Source: Candidatus Brevifilum fermentans
Lineage (GTDB): Bacteria; Chloroflexota; Anaerolineae; Anaerolineales; Villigracilaceae
Direction: 5' to 3'
DNA: 32,328 nucleotides
NCBI GenBank assembly: GCA_945877125.1
Contig: CAMCQT010000046.1
Coordinates: 1 to 32,328 of the forward strand
Position numbers and translations under genes: made by a program. The notes under the pieces were generated by a model, which did no database searches, was not told the DNA's origin, and saw only the letters and a list, made by a program, of their open reading frames with translations. Shown here piece by piece: positions 7,447-16,276 of the stretch; position 1 is the stretch's first letter, and each line of letters starts with the position of its first letter.

Positions 7447-9453
7447 ATGAAAAAAAAGTTTTTGTTAATCGCCGCGATCGGCGTGCTGGTCATGGCTTGT
7501 AATTTTTTGATGCCAACCCCAACGCAGGAAGCCACTGCTGTTCCTGCTACTGAAGCGCCGGCTATCGGTGGAATCGCTGCCAAACTTGATGAGTTGGGCG
7601 GCGCGGCTTGCGACGAGAATCCCGATTTTACCTGTGTCACTATTCAGGTTCCGTTGAATCATTTTGACGCCGCAAATACTGAAACACTGGATGTGGTCTT
7701 TGCTGTTTCACCTGCCACGGGCGAACGCTTTGGCATGTTTGTGCAAGCCTACCCGGGCGGACCCGGCGGCGAGGGGATTAGCTCAGGCGGCTTGAGTTGG
7801 TTCTCCGATGCAATTCTCGAACATTATGATATTGTCTATTTCGATCAGCGCGGAATTGGTTTATCAAATCCGCTGAGTTGTCCCATTGCTTTTGAAGCCA
7901 ATTTCATGGGCTACTTAAATGCGTCAGACAAGGCAGGCAAGGAAGGTTACGATACGCCGGAAGAACAACAGCAAGCCATTGACGAAGCCCGCATTTACGC
8001 GGAAAACTGTGTGGCCGAGATCGGCATTGAACCTGCCAAGCTGGCATTCTTCGGCACAGACCAGGTTGCCGAGGATATTGAATCATTCCGCCAGACGATT
8101 GGCGACGATAAATTTATGATGTACGGCGTCAGCTACGGCACCGCCGTCGCAGAGACGTATGCCGCCGCGCACGCTGACCATCTTTCCGGTTTGGTGCTGG
8201 ACGGCACACTCGACCTGACGCTTAATGGCGAGCAAGGTTCGCTTTCACAGGAAAAGGCATTTGATAAAGTCCTCGTTGCCACGCTTGAAGCCTGCAACGC
8301 AGACGAGTTATGCGCCGCCGACATGGGCGGAGATGCCTTGGCTGTTTACGACAAACTCGCCAAGCAGATCTCAGAGAAACCGCTCGCTTACGAATTCCCC
8401 CTGCCCTCAGGTGAGAAGGTAGCGCGCACGTTTACTTTCAATCAATGGGAATACAATGCCGCATATCAACTGTATTCCCTGAGCGGAAGAATGATGTATC
8501 TGCGCGCATTAGCCGCCGCCAATCGCGGAGATTTTATTCCGATGGCGCGCCTCACTTATCAAAATCTGACAGTTGATCCTGCTACGTTTGAATATCTCGG
8601 CGATGACACATTCTCTGACACCATGTTCCTGAGTGTCCTCTGCACCGATGACTCGTTCTTCTCCGGCACGCAGGAAGAGAAGATCGCGCAGACCATCGCC
8701 GCAGGACAAGCCTCAAATGGCACCGTGCCGCGTTTGGATGGCAGTGTTTATACCGGCTTGAGTTGCGCGTTCTGGCCCAATTCACCGACCGAAGTTATTA
8801 CAACCGCGCCATTGGTTGCCGAAGGCGTGACCACTTTTGTGTTGAACGCAACCCTTGACCCCGCCACGCCGTTTGAAGAAGGCAAAGCCGTCTACGAAAA
8901 TCTGGCAGACGGGTATCACTTCTACGTCGAAGGCGGACGCCACTCTATTTATGGTTTTGGCTACGACTGCCCCGACAAATATATTACCGACTTCATGGTG
9001 GATGGCACACTTCCCACAGAACGCGAAACAGTCTGCGAAGAGTGGGGCACCAATGTGATCCGCGCCTACGAGCCGCTCGTTCTCGAAAACGCCAGCGACT
9101 ACGCCGATGTGCTTGAGACTTTTTATGCAGTAGACAGCGCCATTCAACTTCAACCGGAATATTTCTACGGTTCATTTACCGAAGATGTGGCTATTTCCTG
9201 TCCCTTTGGCGGCACGTTCACCTTTGGTCCGAGCGATGCAGGCGAAGCCTACGCCTTTGAAAATTGCGCCTACACCCAGGGATTTATCCTCACTGGCAGT
9301 GGAAGTTATGATTACGACAGCGGTATCATGATTTTTGATACGCAGGTCAGCGGCGCAAAAGAAGGCAGCCTTGTCTACACAGACAACTTCTCTGATGGGA
9401 CAATCTCCGTCACCGGCGAATATGGCGGCGAGACGGTAGACCTTTCGCAGTAA
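7447..9453 (+). CDS. Secreted lipoprotein alpha/beta hydrolase, tripeptidyl-aminopeptidase-like
   Basis: 668 residues. The N-terminus MKKKFLLIAAIGVLVMAC is a lipoprotein signal with lipobox VMAC (Cys18), followed by a Thr/Pro linker. YFDQRGIGLSNP forms the oxyanion-strand region. GVSYG at residues 227-231 is the nucleophile elbow (S229). A TAP-like C-terminal part contains the Asp (near NATLDPATPF) and His (near GGRHSIYG) of the triad. The last 120 or so residues form an extra Cys-containing beta-rich region not needed for catalysis. Families of this layout cleave N-terminal peptides or esters outside the cell. RBS AAAGGAGAG lies before the ATG. A strong terminator follows. Confidence 0.88.
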   Translation: MKKKFLLIAAIGVLVMACNFLMPTPTQEATAVPATEAPAIGGIAAKLDELGGAACDENPDFTCVTIQVPLNHFDAANTETLDVVFAVSPATGERFGMFVQAYPGGPGGEGISSGGLSWFSDAILEHYDIVYFDQRGIGLSNPLSCPIAFEANFMGYLNASDKAGKEGYDTPEEQQQAIDEARIYAENCVAEIGIEPAKLAFFGTDQVAEDIESFRQTIGDDKFMMYGVSYGTAVAETYAAAHADHLSGLVLDGTLDLTLNGEQGSLSQEKAFDKVLVATLEACNADELCAADMGGDALAVYDKLAKQISEKPLAYEFPLPSGEKVARTFTFNQWEYNAAYQLYSLSGRMMYLRALAAANRGDFIPMARLTYQNLTVDPATFEYLGDDTFSDTMFLSVLCTDDSFFSGTQEEKIAQTIAAGQASNGTVPRLDGSVYTGLSCAFWPNSPTEVITTAPLVAEGVTTFVLNATLDPATPFEEGKAVYENLADGYHFYVEGGRHSIYGFGYDCPDKYITDFMVDGTLPTERETVCEEWGTNVIRAYEPLVLENASDYADVLETFYAVDSAIQLQPEYFYGSFTEDVAISCPFGGTFTFGPSDAGEAYAFENCAYTQGFILTGSGSYDYDSGIMIFDTQVSGAKEGSLVYTDNFSDGTISVTGEYGGETVDLSQ

Positions 9454-9468
9454 ACTTACATCGAATGA

Positions 9469-9501
9469 AAAAAAGCCTCCGAGGAAACTTGGAGGCTTTT
9501 T
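9469..9501 (+). terminator. Rho-independent terminator
   Basis: AAAAAGCCTCC and GGAGGCTTTTT form a perfect stem around a short loop, ending in a run of T, 16 nt after the hydrolase stop. The A-rich left arm could also work on the other strand. Confidence 0.9.
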
Positions 9502-9564
9502 GATTTGACCTCTTGCATAAGTAGCCGCAGTCCACAGGGTACGGCTTTCTCAAATTCAAAAAAT

Positions 9565-9653
9565 CTTAACGCAAATTACGCGAAAAGGCGAAAGACGCGA
9601 ATTTTTTATTAAGCTTTGCGAAAATTCGCCCAATTTGCGCTTTTCGCGTTAAG
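9565..9653. repeat. 89-nt CTTAACGC palindromic repeat, copy A
   Basis: It starts CTTAACGC and ends GCGTTAAG, with further arm complementarity (ACGCGAAAAGGCG versus the CGCTTTTCGCG region). Copy B at 14312-14400 has the same length and layout and shares most bases, which shows a dispersed non-coding element. Confidence 0.8.
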
Positions 9654-9800
9654 CCTTTGCCGTAAACTTGTAAAGGGGACTCTTTTTTTCTGTGACCTCT
9701 GTGGCAAAATGACTTTTGCAAGAGGTCTATTACAGAAAAATTACGCTCTTTATTTCAATGTAAAATTGTTGTACACTCGTGAATAGCAAAGGAGCAAAAG

Positions 9801-10865
9801 ATGGAGAAAAACGAAAACAGAAAATTTGTAGAACTTGAATGGGTCTGTCCCAACTGCGATGGCAGAAATAAAGGCTCAAAAAAGACCTGTGAAAATTGCG
9901 GCGCGCCCCAGCCCGATAATGTCAAATTTCAACGCGCCTCAGACGAGAAGATCGTCGCTGACGAAAAAAACATCGAAGCCGCCAAAGCCGGCGCAGACAT
10001 CCACTGTGGATTTTGCGGTACGCGCAACCCTGGCAATGCAGTCACATGCTCACAATGCGGCGGCGATTTGAAGGAAGGCAAGGCGCGTCAGGCGGGGCAG
10101 ATTTTGCAAGCGGCGCCACCCCCGCTGAAAGCTGTCATCTGCACGAATTGCGGAGCCGAAAACTTGGGCAGTGCGCGCATGTGCAAGGAGTGCGGTGCGC
10201 CGATAAAACAAGCGGAGGCAGTAGCGCCGCCTCCACTTCCTGCGCTGGCGCAAGTCCCCGCAACGCCAGCCAGCGCCCCGAAGAAAAAAGTGAACGGATG
10301 GATATTTGCTGCCATAGGCGCATTCTTCTTGATCTGCTGTGTCGCGGCGGTAATGCTCTTTGCCATCCCGTCCAAATCTGTCAAAGGAACAGTGACCAAT
10401 TTGCAGTGGCAAACTTCCGTGCCTGTGCAGGAAATTCAAGCCGTGAATTATTCCAACGAACGCGGCAATCCGCCGTCTGATGCCTACGATCTTTCATGCC
10501 GCACAGACAGCCAGGAAGTGTGCGAAGAAAAAACAGTGGATCAGGGCAACGGCTTCGCAGAGGTGGTCAAGGAATGTCACACCGAAAGCGAACAATACTG
10601 CAATTACACCGTGGACGAATGGAAGACGATCCAGACTTACACTTTGGACGGCAACGATAATTACCCCGTCTATGAAAATCCCAGTCTCAGCGGCGACCAA
10701 CGCGCGGGTTCCGCTACAGAATCGTTGACCGTAATTTTCAGCATCCCCGACGGACAGGAAACCTATTCACCGGGTTCAATCAGTGAATTTCAGCAATTTG
10801 AAATTGGAAGCGTGTGGACGTTGAAGATGAATGCAATGGGCGGCGTGATGAGCGTGGAGAAGTGA
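9801..10865 (+). CDS. Membrane protein with three N-terminal zinc ribbons
   Basis: 354 residues. Three CxxC-x10-CxxC zinc ribbons sit at residues 16-33 (C16, C19, C30, C33), 68-85 and 113-130. The first resembles a RanBP2-type finger. A Pro/Ala linker, a single membrane helix at about 166-188 and a 165-residue C-terminal domain follow, the last holding a CRTDSQEVCEEK...ECHTESEQYC cysteine cluster. By the positive-inside rule the zinc ribbons should be cytoplasmic and the C-terminal domain external, where its Cys could form disulfides. Function unknown; zinc ribbons may bind partner proteins or nucleic acid. RBS AAAGGAG lies before the ATG. Confidence 0.82.
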   Translation: MEKNENRKFVELEWVCPNCDGRNKGSKKTCENCGAPQPDNVKFQRASDEKIVADEKNIEAAKAGADIHCGFCGTRNPGNAVTCSQCGGDLKEGKARQAGQILQAAPPPLKAVICTNCGAENLGSARMCKECGAPIKQAEAVAPPPLPALAQVPATPASAPKKKVNGWIFAAIGAFFLICCVAAVMLFAIPSKSVKGTVTNLQWQTSVPVQEIQAVNYSNERGNPPSDAYDLSCRTDSQEVCEEKTVDQGNGFAEVVKECHTESEQYCNYTVDEWKTIQTYTLDGNDNYPVYENPSLSGDQRAGSATESLTVIFSIPDGQETYSPGSISEFQQFEIGSVWTLKMNAMGGVMSVEK

Positions 10866-10888
10866 GGGGGGTGGGGAATAGGAAATGG

Positions 10889-11031
10889 GTAAAAAGTAAA
10901 AAGTGAGAAGTAAGCACAAAACAAAAAACTCCTGACTGGTCAGGAGTTTTTCACTTCCACCTTTTTACTTTTTACTATTCACTGCTCACTATCCACTGCC
11001 CACTACTCACTCCCCACTTTTCCTCCCCACT
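10889..11031. repeat. 7-bp-periodic tandem repeats flanking a terminator
   Basis: The left arm runs GTAAAAA GTAAAAA GTGAGAA in 7-bp steps from 10889. The right arm (10953-10975, continuing to about 11031) repeats heptads ending in AC or CAC. Left arm and first right heptads are reverse complements with few mismatches, so they enclose the terminator at 10923-10951. See also the similar elements inside the amino acid operon. Confidence 0.75.
10923..10951 (+). terminator. Rho-independent terminator after the zinc-ribbon gene
   Basis: ACTCCTGA, loop CTGG and TCAGGAGT form a perfect 8-bp stem with A-tract and T-tract flanks, so it could act in both directions. It lies inside the heptad inverted repeat. 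Confidence 0.85.
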
Positions 11032-11057
11032 TCACCAATCCGTTTATAATTCCTTAT

Positions 11058-11975
11058 ATGTCTTTCAGCGAACTCTTAACAACTTTTATCAATAACCTGC
11101 TCCCCATTCTGCTGGTAAGCGGAGCGGGTTTCCTGCTCGGCAAATTTCTCACAGTGGATTCGCGCTCGCTTGGGCGCGTGGTCTTTTATGTTTTTAGTCC
11201 GTTGCTTGTTTTTGACCTGATGATAAAAAGCACATTGAATTTACGACAGGCATTTACAACCGTAGCCTTCACCACCTCGGTTATTGCCGTGATGGGATTG
11301 CTTGCGTTTTTGCTCGGTAAATTATTTCGTCTGGAACGTCCGTATTTACTGGCGGTGATTCTGACGGTGGCTTTTGGTAACACAGGCAACTACGGCTTGC
11401 CGCTGGTCAAATTTGCTTTTGGTGATGATGCGCTGGCGGTGGCGTCGTTATTTTATGTGACGACCACCATCCTCTTCAACACAGTTGGCGTGGTCATCGC
11501 ATCCCTCGGTCACATGGATTTGAAATCTGCGTTGACCGGCTTGCTCAAATTACCCATCATTTATGGCGTGACGTTGGCGCTTCTCATCAAAGGAATTGGA
11601 ACCCAGATTCCTTTGCCTCTTTCACGTACCATTGAGATTGCCGCAAACGGCGCAATTCCAGTCATGCTGATTCTGCTCGGTCTGGAATTGACTCGCATCC
11701 AATGGTCGCATAATTTCCGCGCGTTGGGGCTGGGTGTGTTGACCAAACTTTTAATCGCCCCGTTGGTTGGGTTGCTGTTTGCCAGCCTTTTCGGGTTGGA
11801 ACACACAGCAAGGCAGGGCAGCGTGTTGGAAGCCGCCATGCCCGCCGCAGTGGCAACCACAGTTGTGGCAACTGAATATAAATTGGAGCCGTCGCTTGTG
11901 ACGGCAATTGTCTTTGTTGGCACAGTGTTAAGTCCGCTGACGCTGACGCCGTTGATCGTTTATTTGGCGAGGTAA
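11058..11975 (+). CDS. AEC (auxin efflux carrier) family transporter
   Basis: 305 residues with about ten hydrophobic segments along the whole length, in two similar halves joined by a short polar region. GNTGNYGLPL at about residue 109 is the conserved Asn/Gly/Pro crossover stretch of the AEC family, which exports or imports organic acids and related anions through a bile/arsenite/riboflavin transporter-type fold. The substrate cannot be told. Its stop is 4 nt before the start of the protease gene, so the two are in one operon. The Shine-Dalgarno sequence is weak. Confidence 0.88.
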   Translation: MSFSELLTTFINNLLPILLVSGAGFLLGKFLTVDSRSLGRVVFYVFSPLLVFDLMIKSTLNLRQAFTTVAFTTSVIAVMGLLAFLLGKLFRLERPYLLAVILTVAFGNTGNYGLPLVKFAFGDDALAVASLFYVTTTILFNTVGVVIASLGHMDLKSALTGLLKLPIIYGVTLALLIKGIGTQIPLPLSRTIEIAANGAIPVMLILLGLELTRIQWSHNFRALGLGVLTKLLIAPLVGLLFASLFGLEHTARQGSVLEAAMPAAVATTVVATEYKLEPSLVTAIVFVGTVLSPLTLTPLIVYLAR

Positions 11976-11979
11976 TTAA

Positions 11980-13209
11980 ATGTCATATCTGCGTAAGCTG
12001 GGTGTTAGAGTAGTTACGATCCTCTTGATGCTTGGCTCCATTCCATTGAGCACGTACCAGGCTCAGGGTCAGGGCGGGGTCGAGGTGGAAAATGCCACGG
12101 TGGCTGTCGACTTTGGGAAGACGATCACATTTGCGGCGAAGATCAAATCTCCGCTCCCCATCCAGCAGGTTTCGCTTCTCTTTCGCGGAGTCCGCGAAGA
12201 TGTGACACGTGTGGAGACCGTGCAGGTGGCAGAGGACGGCTCGGTGAGTTTTACTTATGATGCTTCGCTAAATATGTTCCCGCCGTTCAGCCAAATTGTG
12301 TTTTGGTTTCAAGCCACACTTGCAGATAATCAAACTTACACAAGCGCGCCAATTACTTTCCCGTACAACGATAGCCGTTTTCCGTGGCGAGACACGACCC
12401 GCAGCAATGTGACCGTGCATTGGTACGCCGGTGATGATGCCTTCGGCGCCGCCGCGTTGGATGCCGCGGGCGCGGGAATGCTCGCGATGAATGAGTTCAT
12501 TCCGATCTCGCTTACCGAACCTGTTAATATTTATATTTATTCCAATATTTCCGACCTGCAAAATACATTAATGCTGGGCGGCGAAGAATGGGTCGGCGGA
12601 CACGCCAGCCCTGAGCTTGGGGTTGTGCTGGTTGCAGTTGCGCCCGGCACGAGCCAGTCCATGGAATTGGAAACAGAAATTCCGCACGAGTTGGCGCATG
12701 TGATGTTGTATCGTTCGCTGGGTAGTAAATATTTGAGTCAGCCTGCGTGGCTGCTTGAAGGCATTGCTTCAATGGTGGAGCTTTATCCGAATCCAGACTA
12801 CGCGCGTGCGCTGGAGATTGCAAGCGAAAATAATTCCCTGCTGGCATTTGAGGATTTGTGCGCCTCATTCCCCGCCGATGCAGGGAACGCCTATTTGGCC
12901 TATGCCCAGTCCCAATCATTTGTGACCTACATCCGCGAGACGTACGGCACCACCGGTCTGGGTCGCCTGACCAATTCCTACGGCGACGGATTCCCGTGTG
13001 AGCTTGGCGCAACGAACGCGCTCGGCACCCCGCTTAGTCAACTGGATTCGCGTTGGCGTGAAAGCGTCCTGGGACAAAATACCACGGGCGTGGCCGCTCG
13101 CAACCTTTTCCCTTTTATCTTGTTAATGATATTAGTCCTGGTCGTGCCGATCTGGGGCGCAATTGACATGCTGCGCCAAAGGAGAAAACGTGCAAAAGAA
13201 TCCGAATGA
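11980..13209 (+). CDS. Exported membrane-anchored gluzincin-type metalloprotease (peptidase MA-like)
   Basis: 409 residues. A signal peptide covers about residues 1-30 (ending near AQGQG). A beta-rich domain spans about 35-130. The catalytic part has HELAH at residues 236-240 with WLLEG at 257-261, where E260 is the likely third zinc ligand of a gluzincin. A membrane helix lies near the C-terminus (about 377-400) and ends with a basic cytoplasmic tail. The active domain should therefore face outwards and be anchored at its C-terminus. Target proteins are unknown. It overlaps the acylphosphatase start by 20 nt, which suggests translational coupling. Confidence 0.85.
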   Translation: MSYLRKLGVRVVTILLMLGSIPLSTYQAQGQGGVEVENATVAVDFGKTITFAAKIKSPLPIQQVSLLFRGVREDVTRVETVQVAEDGSVSFTYDASLNMFPPFSQIVFWFQATLADNQTYTSAPITFPYNDSRFPWRDTTRSNVTVHWYAGDDAFGAAALDAAGAGMLAMNEFIPISLTEPVNIYIYSNISDLQNTLMLGGEEWVGGHASPELGVVLVAVAPGTSQSMELETEIPHELAHVMLYRSLGSKYLSQPAWLLEGIASMVELYPNPDYARALEIASENNSLLAFEDLCASFPADAGNAYLAYAQSQSFVTYIRETYGTTGLGRLTNSYGDGFPCELGATNALGTPLSQLDSRWRESVLGQNTTGVAARNLFPFILLMILVLVVPIWGAIDMLRQRRKRAKESE

Positions 13210-13489
13210 AAGTATCCGCGTACATATTTGGGTCAAAGGACGTGTGCAGGCTGTTGGCTTTCGGGCACACGTTGAATATTATGCATTGCAGATCGGGGTT
13301 TTAGGCTGGGTGCGTAACATAGGCTGGGACACAGTTGAAACAGTTGCCGAAGGCACACGCGAGCAAATTGATCAATTCATTGAAATGGTGAAAACAGGTC
13401 CGCCCTCCTCACGTGTAGACGAAGCGCGTGTGGAATATGAACCAACAACAGGGCGCTTAAGCGGGTTTAGCGTAAAGCATAGTTTGTAA
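13190..13489 (+). CDS. acyP: Acylphosphatase
   Basis: 99 residues, the normal family length of 90-100. GRVQAVGFRA is the phosphate-binding signature with the catalytic Arg, and GWVRNIGWDTVE carries the catalytic Asn. It hydrolyses acyl phosphates such as acetyl phosphate and carbamoyl phosphate in the cytoplasm. I chose GTG at 13190 because AAAGGAG lies 6 nt upstream; a more distant ATG at 13163 would lengthen the N-terminus with non-conserved residues. It overlaps the end of the protease gene by 20 nt. The stop is 14 nt from the end of the convergent radC gene. Confidence 0.92.
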   Translation: MQKNPNESIRVHIWVKGRVQAVGFRAHVEYYALQIGVLGWVRNIGWDTVETVAEGTREQIDQFIEMVKTGPPSSRVDEARVEYEPTTGRLSGFSVKHSL

Positions 13490-13503
13490 CGTTTGAACCA
13501 AAA

Positions 13504-14211
13504 TTACGCAAATCCCAGTCCGCGTTCTTTCAACGAAACCCATCTGCCCTGTCCAATGACCATGTGATCGAGCACGTCAATATCCAATAATTTACCCGCC
13601 TGCACAATGGCGCGCGTCACCGCCACATCATCGGGGCTGGGAGTTGGGTCGCCGCTGGGGTGATTATGCACAACAATGATCGCAGATGCGTTCGTGCGGA
13701 TGGCATCCTTGAATAATTCGCCCACCCTCACCTGCGAAGAATTGACCGAGCCTTTGTAAACTTCCACCGTTTCCAAAACGTGATTCCTTCTGTCTAATAG
13801 AATCACGCGTAAATGTTCCTGCTCCAGCGCAGACATTTCATATTGCACAAGCGCCGCTGCATCCGCGGGGCTGTTGATGGATGCGCGCTCTTCGGGGGCT
13901 TCAAGCGTCAGCCTTCGGCCCAACTCAATGGCGGCCTTGATCTGCGAGGCTTTGGCTTCGCCCATTCCATGCTGATTAATTAATTCTTTAATAGGTGCGC
14001 GATGCAAACCTGCCAACCCGCCAAATTTTCTCAACAAACGCTGACCCACTTCCACGGCGTTCTCTCCCACCACACCCACGCGCAGCAGGATGGCGATCAG
14101 CTCGGCATTGGTCAACGCCTGCGGGCCCAGCGCCGCCAGCCGTTCACGCGGGCGGTCTGATTCGTGTAAATCTGCGATGCGATAAATGGGTCTGGAATTG
14201 GCTTCTGTCAT
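13504..14211 (-). CDS. radC: RadC family JAB-domain protein
   Basis: 235 residues. A helix-hairpin-helix-like N-terminal region (about 20-105) is followed by the RadC JAB/MPN domain with [15 protein letters not shown] at 181-195, the zinc-binding JAMM motif (H182, H184, D195). The family was named for a DNA repair role in E. coli that was later withdrawn, so the function is open. GAGGG lies upstream of the ATG. It is convergent with the acylphosphatase gene. Confidence 0.93.
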   Translation of the reverse strand: MTEANSRPIYRIADLHESDRPRERLAALGPQALTNAELIAILLRVGVVGENAVEVGQRLLRKFGGLAGLHRAPIKELINQHGMGEAKASQIKAAIELGRRLTLEAPEERASINSPADAAALVQYEMSALEQEHLRVILLDRRNHVLETVEVYKGSVNSSQVRVGELFKDAIRTNASAIIVVHNHPSGDPTPSPDDVAVTRAIVQAGKLLDIDVLDHMVIGQGRWVSLKERGLGFA

Positions 14212-14311
14212 TGGATACCCTCACTTTGATTTTGACAATTTTACAATGGAAATGAAAATAAAAGAACGGTTGAAATGATTCGGGTCATGGCTTTTCCAAG
14301 GTCAGGAAAAT

Positions 14312-14400
14312 CTTAACGCGAATGACGCGAAAAGGCGAATGACGCGAATATTTTATTGAGCTTCGCGAAAATTCGCTCAATTCGTGCCTTTCGTGTTAAG
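14312..14400. repeat. 89-nt CTTAACGC palindromic repeat, copy B
   Basis: Same length and layout as copy A at 9565-9653, starting CTTAACGCGAATGACGCGAA and ending with TTTCGTGTTAAG. A flanking module (CTTTTCCAAGGTCAGGAAAA) recurs in altered form near 31983-32010, before another CTTAAC, which suggests a third, truncated member there. Confidence 0.8.
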
Positions 14401-14478
14401 CCTTGCCGCAAAATCAAGAGTCTGTCAACGGACTTTGCTACAACCATATGATTCGGGTTGAAGGAAAAAGGCTGGGAT

Positions 14479-14512
14479 AAAAAAACAGGCATGTCGCATG
14501 AATACGCCTGTT
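14479..14512 (-). terminator. Rho-independent terminator of the P-loop ATPase gene
   Basis: On the minus strand AACAGGC and GCCTGTT pair around a 15-nt loop, followed by a run of seven T. It begins 5 nt after the ATPase stop codon. Confidence 0.82.
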
Positions 14513-14516
14513 CGAG

Positions 14517-16091
14517 TCAGTCATCATTGCCGCGGTAATCTTCTTCATCATCCAACACACTTCCGTACGGATAAACGGGACGATCCTGCTGTCCACTGCC
14601 GTGGAAGATGCCCGAGAAAAGCGGATGAACACACAGTTCATCATCCTGGCTTAATACCAATTCATGCGAAACGGTGTATTCAAAATTACCTTTGATATAC
14701 AGGTCTTTTTCCTTGCCTTTGATCACCCTGCCGACTGCGCCAATTTCCAACAGCATACGTTGAAATTCAAAGAGATTGTCATTGCCAAAGACCGCCTTGC
14801 CGTAACGGGTGAAAACACGGTGCAGGTCGCCCATTGTAAATTTATGTCCCAGTTCAGGCAGGCAACGCTTGCAGGTTTCTTCGGCAGTGGGGTAAGTGGG
14901 ATTGAAAGCTACAAAAATCTCGCCGATCATAAATTCCTCCACCTGCCGAATGCCGTTGATGATCCTGTCTTCGCTAATAGGGAAGGGCTTCAACTTTTCG
15001 GAGGCGTTGGGGTTTTTGAAGATTGAATTCAACAGCATCAGGAAATGCCGCGGTAAAAGCTGGGTATGCCTCAAAATATAGGACATGGTCTCTTCCTGAA
15101 AACCCGTCTGGTTGGTGATTTTTTCAGGAAGCACCGCCTGAAAAAGTTTTAACGCATCGGAGCGTTTGGTCAGGTCAAGCGGAAATATGGATTTCAGAAA
15201 ATCCTGATAATACAAAGCCAGGTAAAACATCAAGCGCTGTGCGCCGAGCAGAACCATCTCGCTCGCCGTCCACTGAAGTTTGAGCGCGCGCCGAAAATCC
15301 TTGTTCGGATTGGAGGATATTTTCAAGAACCTGTGATATATCTCCGCGGGGATGCAAAAGCGCACGTCCACCACATCCCTTGGCTTGTTCATTGAGCCGA
15401 CAAGTTTAAGCAACCCTTGAAGCGAGCGGGCTACAGAATCCATATCCAGTTGGAAATCATCCAATGAATCCATCAGGATCACAAAAGTTTTTTTGGATCG
15501 CTCAAAGCCGTCTATCACAACAGATTTAGCATTATCAAAAGTGATCCTGCCATGTCCTCTTAGAATTTCAGAAGCCTCACCGTTTGGATTTGAGTTCATC
15601 GCATCGTCCAGCAAGGTGGCGAGGTTTAAAAGTACACCGTCCACACTGGCGCTATCGTGGACATTTACACTTTCCAGATAGGCGCTGATCATATACAGGT
15701 CATCCTCTGACAATAACGAGGATTTTTTGATCTCAGAGAATACGCTGATCCATAAAACCATCTCCCAAAGTTCCGAAACCATTTCAGGAAAAACTGCGTC
15801 TTTGGTCATCCGCTGTATGACCCGCGTCATTTGACCCAGCACGCGCGCGGTTCTGATCTCGGTATAAAAATCATATTGCTTGTCGAAGAATACACTTCGT
15901 AAATAATATGTTTTTCCCGATCCTCTGCGCCCAATAATAATGGACGGTCTATTGCGGAGATTTTTATACGTCCAGTTGTGCTGTTCAAATAAAAGTTTCA
16001 AAGCGCTCAGATCGTGAGAATCGATGTCAATTGAATCGATTGGTCCAAATGGCTCGTCTTTGGTGATGTAAGGGCTGATGGAATTTAACAA
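14517..16091 (-). CDS. Orphan P-loop ATPase of unknown role
   Basis: 524 residues. Walker A is GRRGSGKT at residues 54-61 and Walker B is FVILMDSLDD at about 203-212. The N-terminus (FGPIDSIDIDSHDLSALKLL) and the helical, Leu-rich C-terminal half resemble the Sll1717-type or STAND/ORC-like ATPases as I remember them; this is uncertain. There is no transmembrane segment. The start is a TTG at 16091, with GGAGG 9 nt upstream. It stands alone between two terminators, so context gives no partner. It might be a signalling or defence ATPase, but no effector domain is visible. Confidence 0.75.
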   Translation of the reverse strand: MLNSISPYITKDEPFGPIDSIDIDSHDLSALKLLFEQHNWTYKNLRNRPSIIIGRRGSGKTYYLRSVFFDKQYDFYTEIRTARVLGQMTRVIQRMTKDAVFPEMVSELWEMVLWISVFSEIKKSSLLSEDDLYMISAYLESVNVHDSASVDGVLLNLATLLDDAMNSNPNGEASEILRGHGRITFDNAKSVVIDGFERSKKTFVILMDSLDDFQLDMDSVARSLQGLLKLVGSMNKPRDVVDVRFCIPAEIYHRFLKISSNPNKDFRRALKLQWTASEMVLLGAQRLMFYLALYYQDFLKSIFPLDLTKRSDALKLFQAVLPEKITNQTGFQEETMSYILRHTQLLPRHFLMLLNSIFKNPNASEKLKPFPISEDRIINGIRQVEEFMIGEIFVAFNPTYPTAEETCKRCLPELGHKFTMGDLHRVFTRYGKAVFGNDNLFEFQRMLLEIGAVGRVIKGKEKDLYIKGNFEYTVSHELVLSQDDELCVHPLFSGIFHGSGQQDRPVYPYGSVLDDEEDYRGNDD

Positions 16092-16129
16092 CGAATATAT
16101 CCTCCGTCACAGTTTGTTCTCATTCAAAA

Positions 16130-16135
16130 ATTATA
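16130..16135 (-). promoter_or_regulatory. Candidate -10 box for the P-loop ATPase gene
   Basis: A perfect TATAAT on the minus strand 39 nt before the TTG start. The -35 region is not close to consensus, so the call rests on the -10 alone. Confidence 0.4.
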
Positions 16136-16195
16136 CAACAAACCCCTTTCTTTTATTGAAATAGTAAAGAGCCTAAATTCATAGCCCTCATAAAA

Positions 16196-16231
16196 ATCAG
16201 AAGGATGAATTATATAATTCATCCTTCTGAT
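16196..16231 (-). terminator. Rho-independent terminator, perfect 36-nt palindrome
   Basis: An 18-bp perfect palindrome (ATCAGAAGGATGAATTAT and its complement) lies 45 nt after the stop of the second sulfatase-fold gene. On the minus strand it is followed by a T-run. Confidence 0.8.
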
Positions 16232-16276
16232 TTCACACAAAGTATTTATCCTTTTTCATTCCCACACGAAACCGCA

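Larger units (their letters stand above)
9454..9800. other. Intergenic region with terminator and 89-nt palindromic repeat
   Basis: The gap holds the hydrolase terminator (9469-9501) and repeat copy A (9565-9653), and then AT-rich DNA before the zinc-ribbon gene. TACACT at 9772-9777 is a possible -10 box, with no convincing -35. The word CCTCTTGCA near 9510 recurs inverted (TGCAAGAGG) near 9717, so the repeat copy may sit inside a larger inverted structure. No coding potential was seen. Confidence 0.55.
14212..14516. other. Intergenic region with repeat copy B and a terminator
   Basis: The 305-nt gap holds the second copy of the 89-nt palindromic repeat and the terminator of the P-loop ATPase gene (14479-14512). 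It should also hold the radC promoter on the minus strand, but no clear -10/-35 pair was found. No coding potential was seen. Confidence 0.55.

Noticed and set aside
10889-11031. CRISPR-like direct repeats
   Set aside because: The repeats are only 7 bp, contiguous and without spacers, and there are no cas genes nearby.
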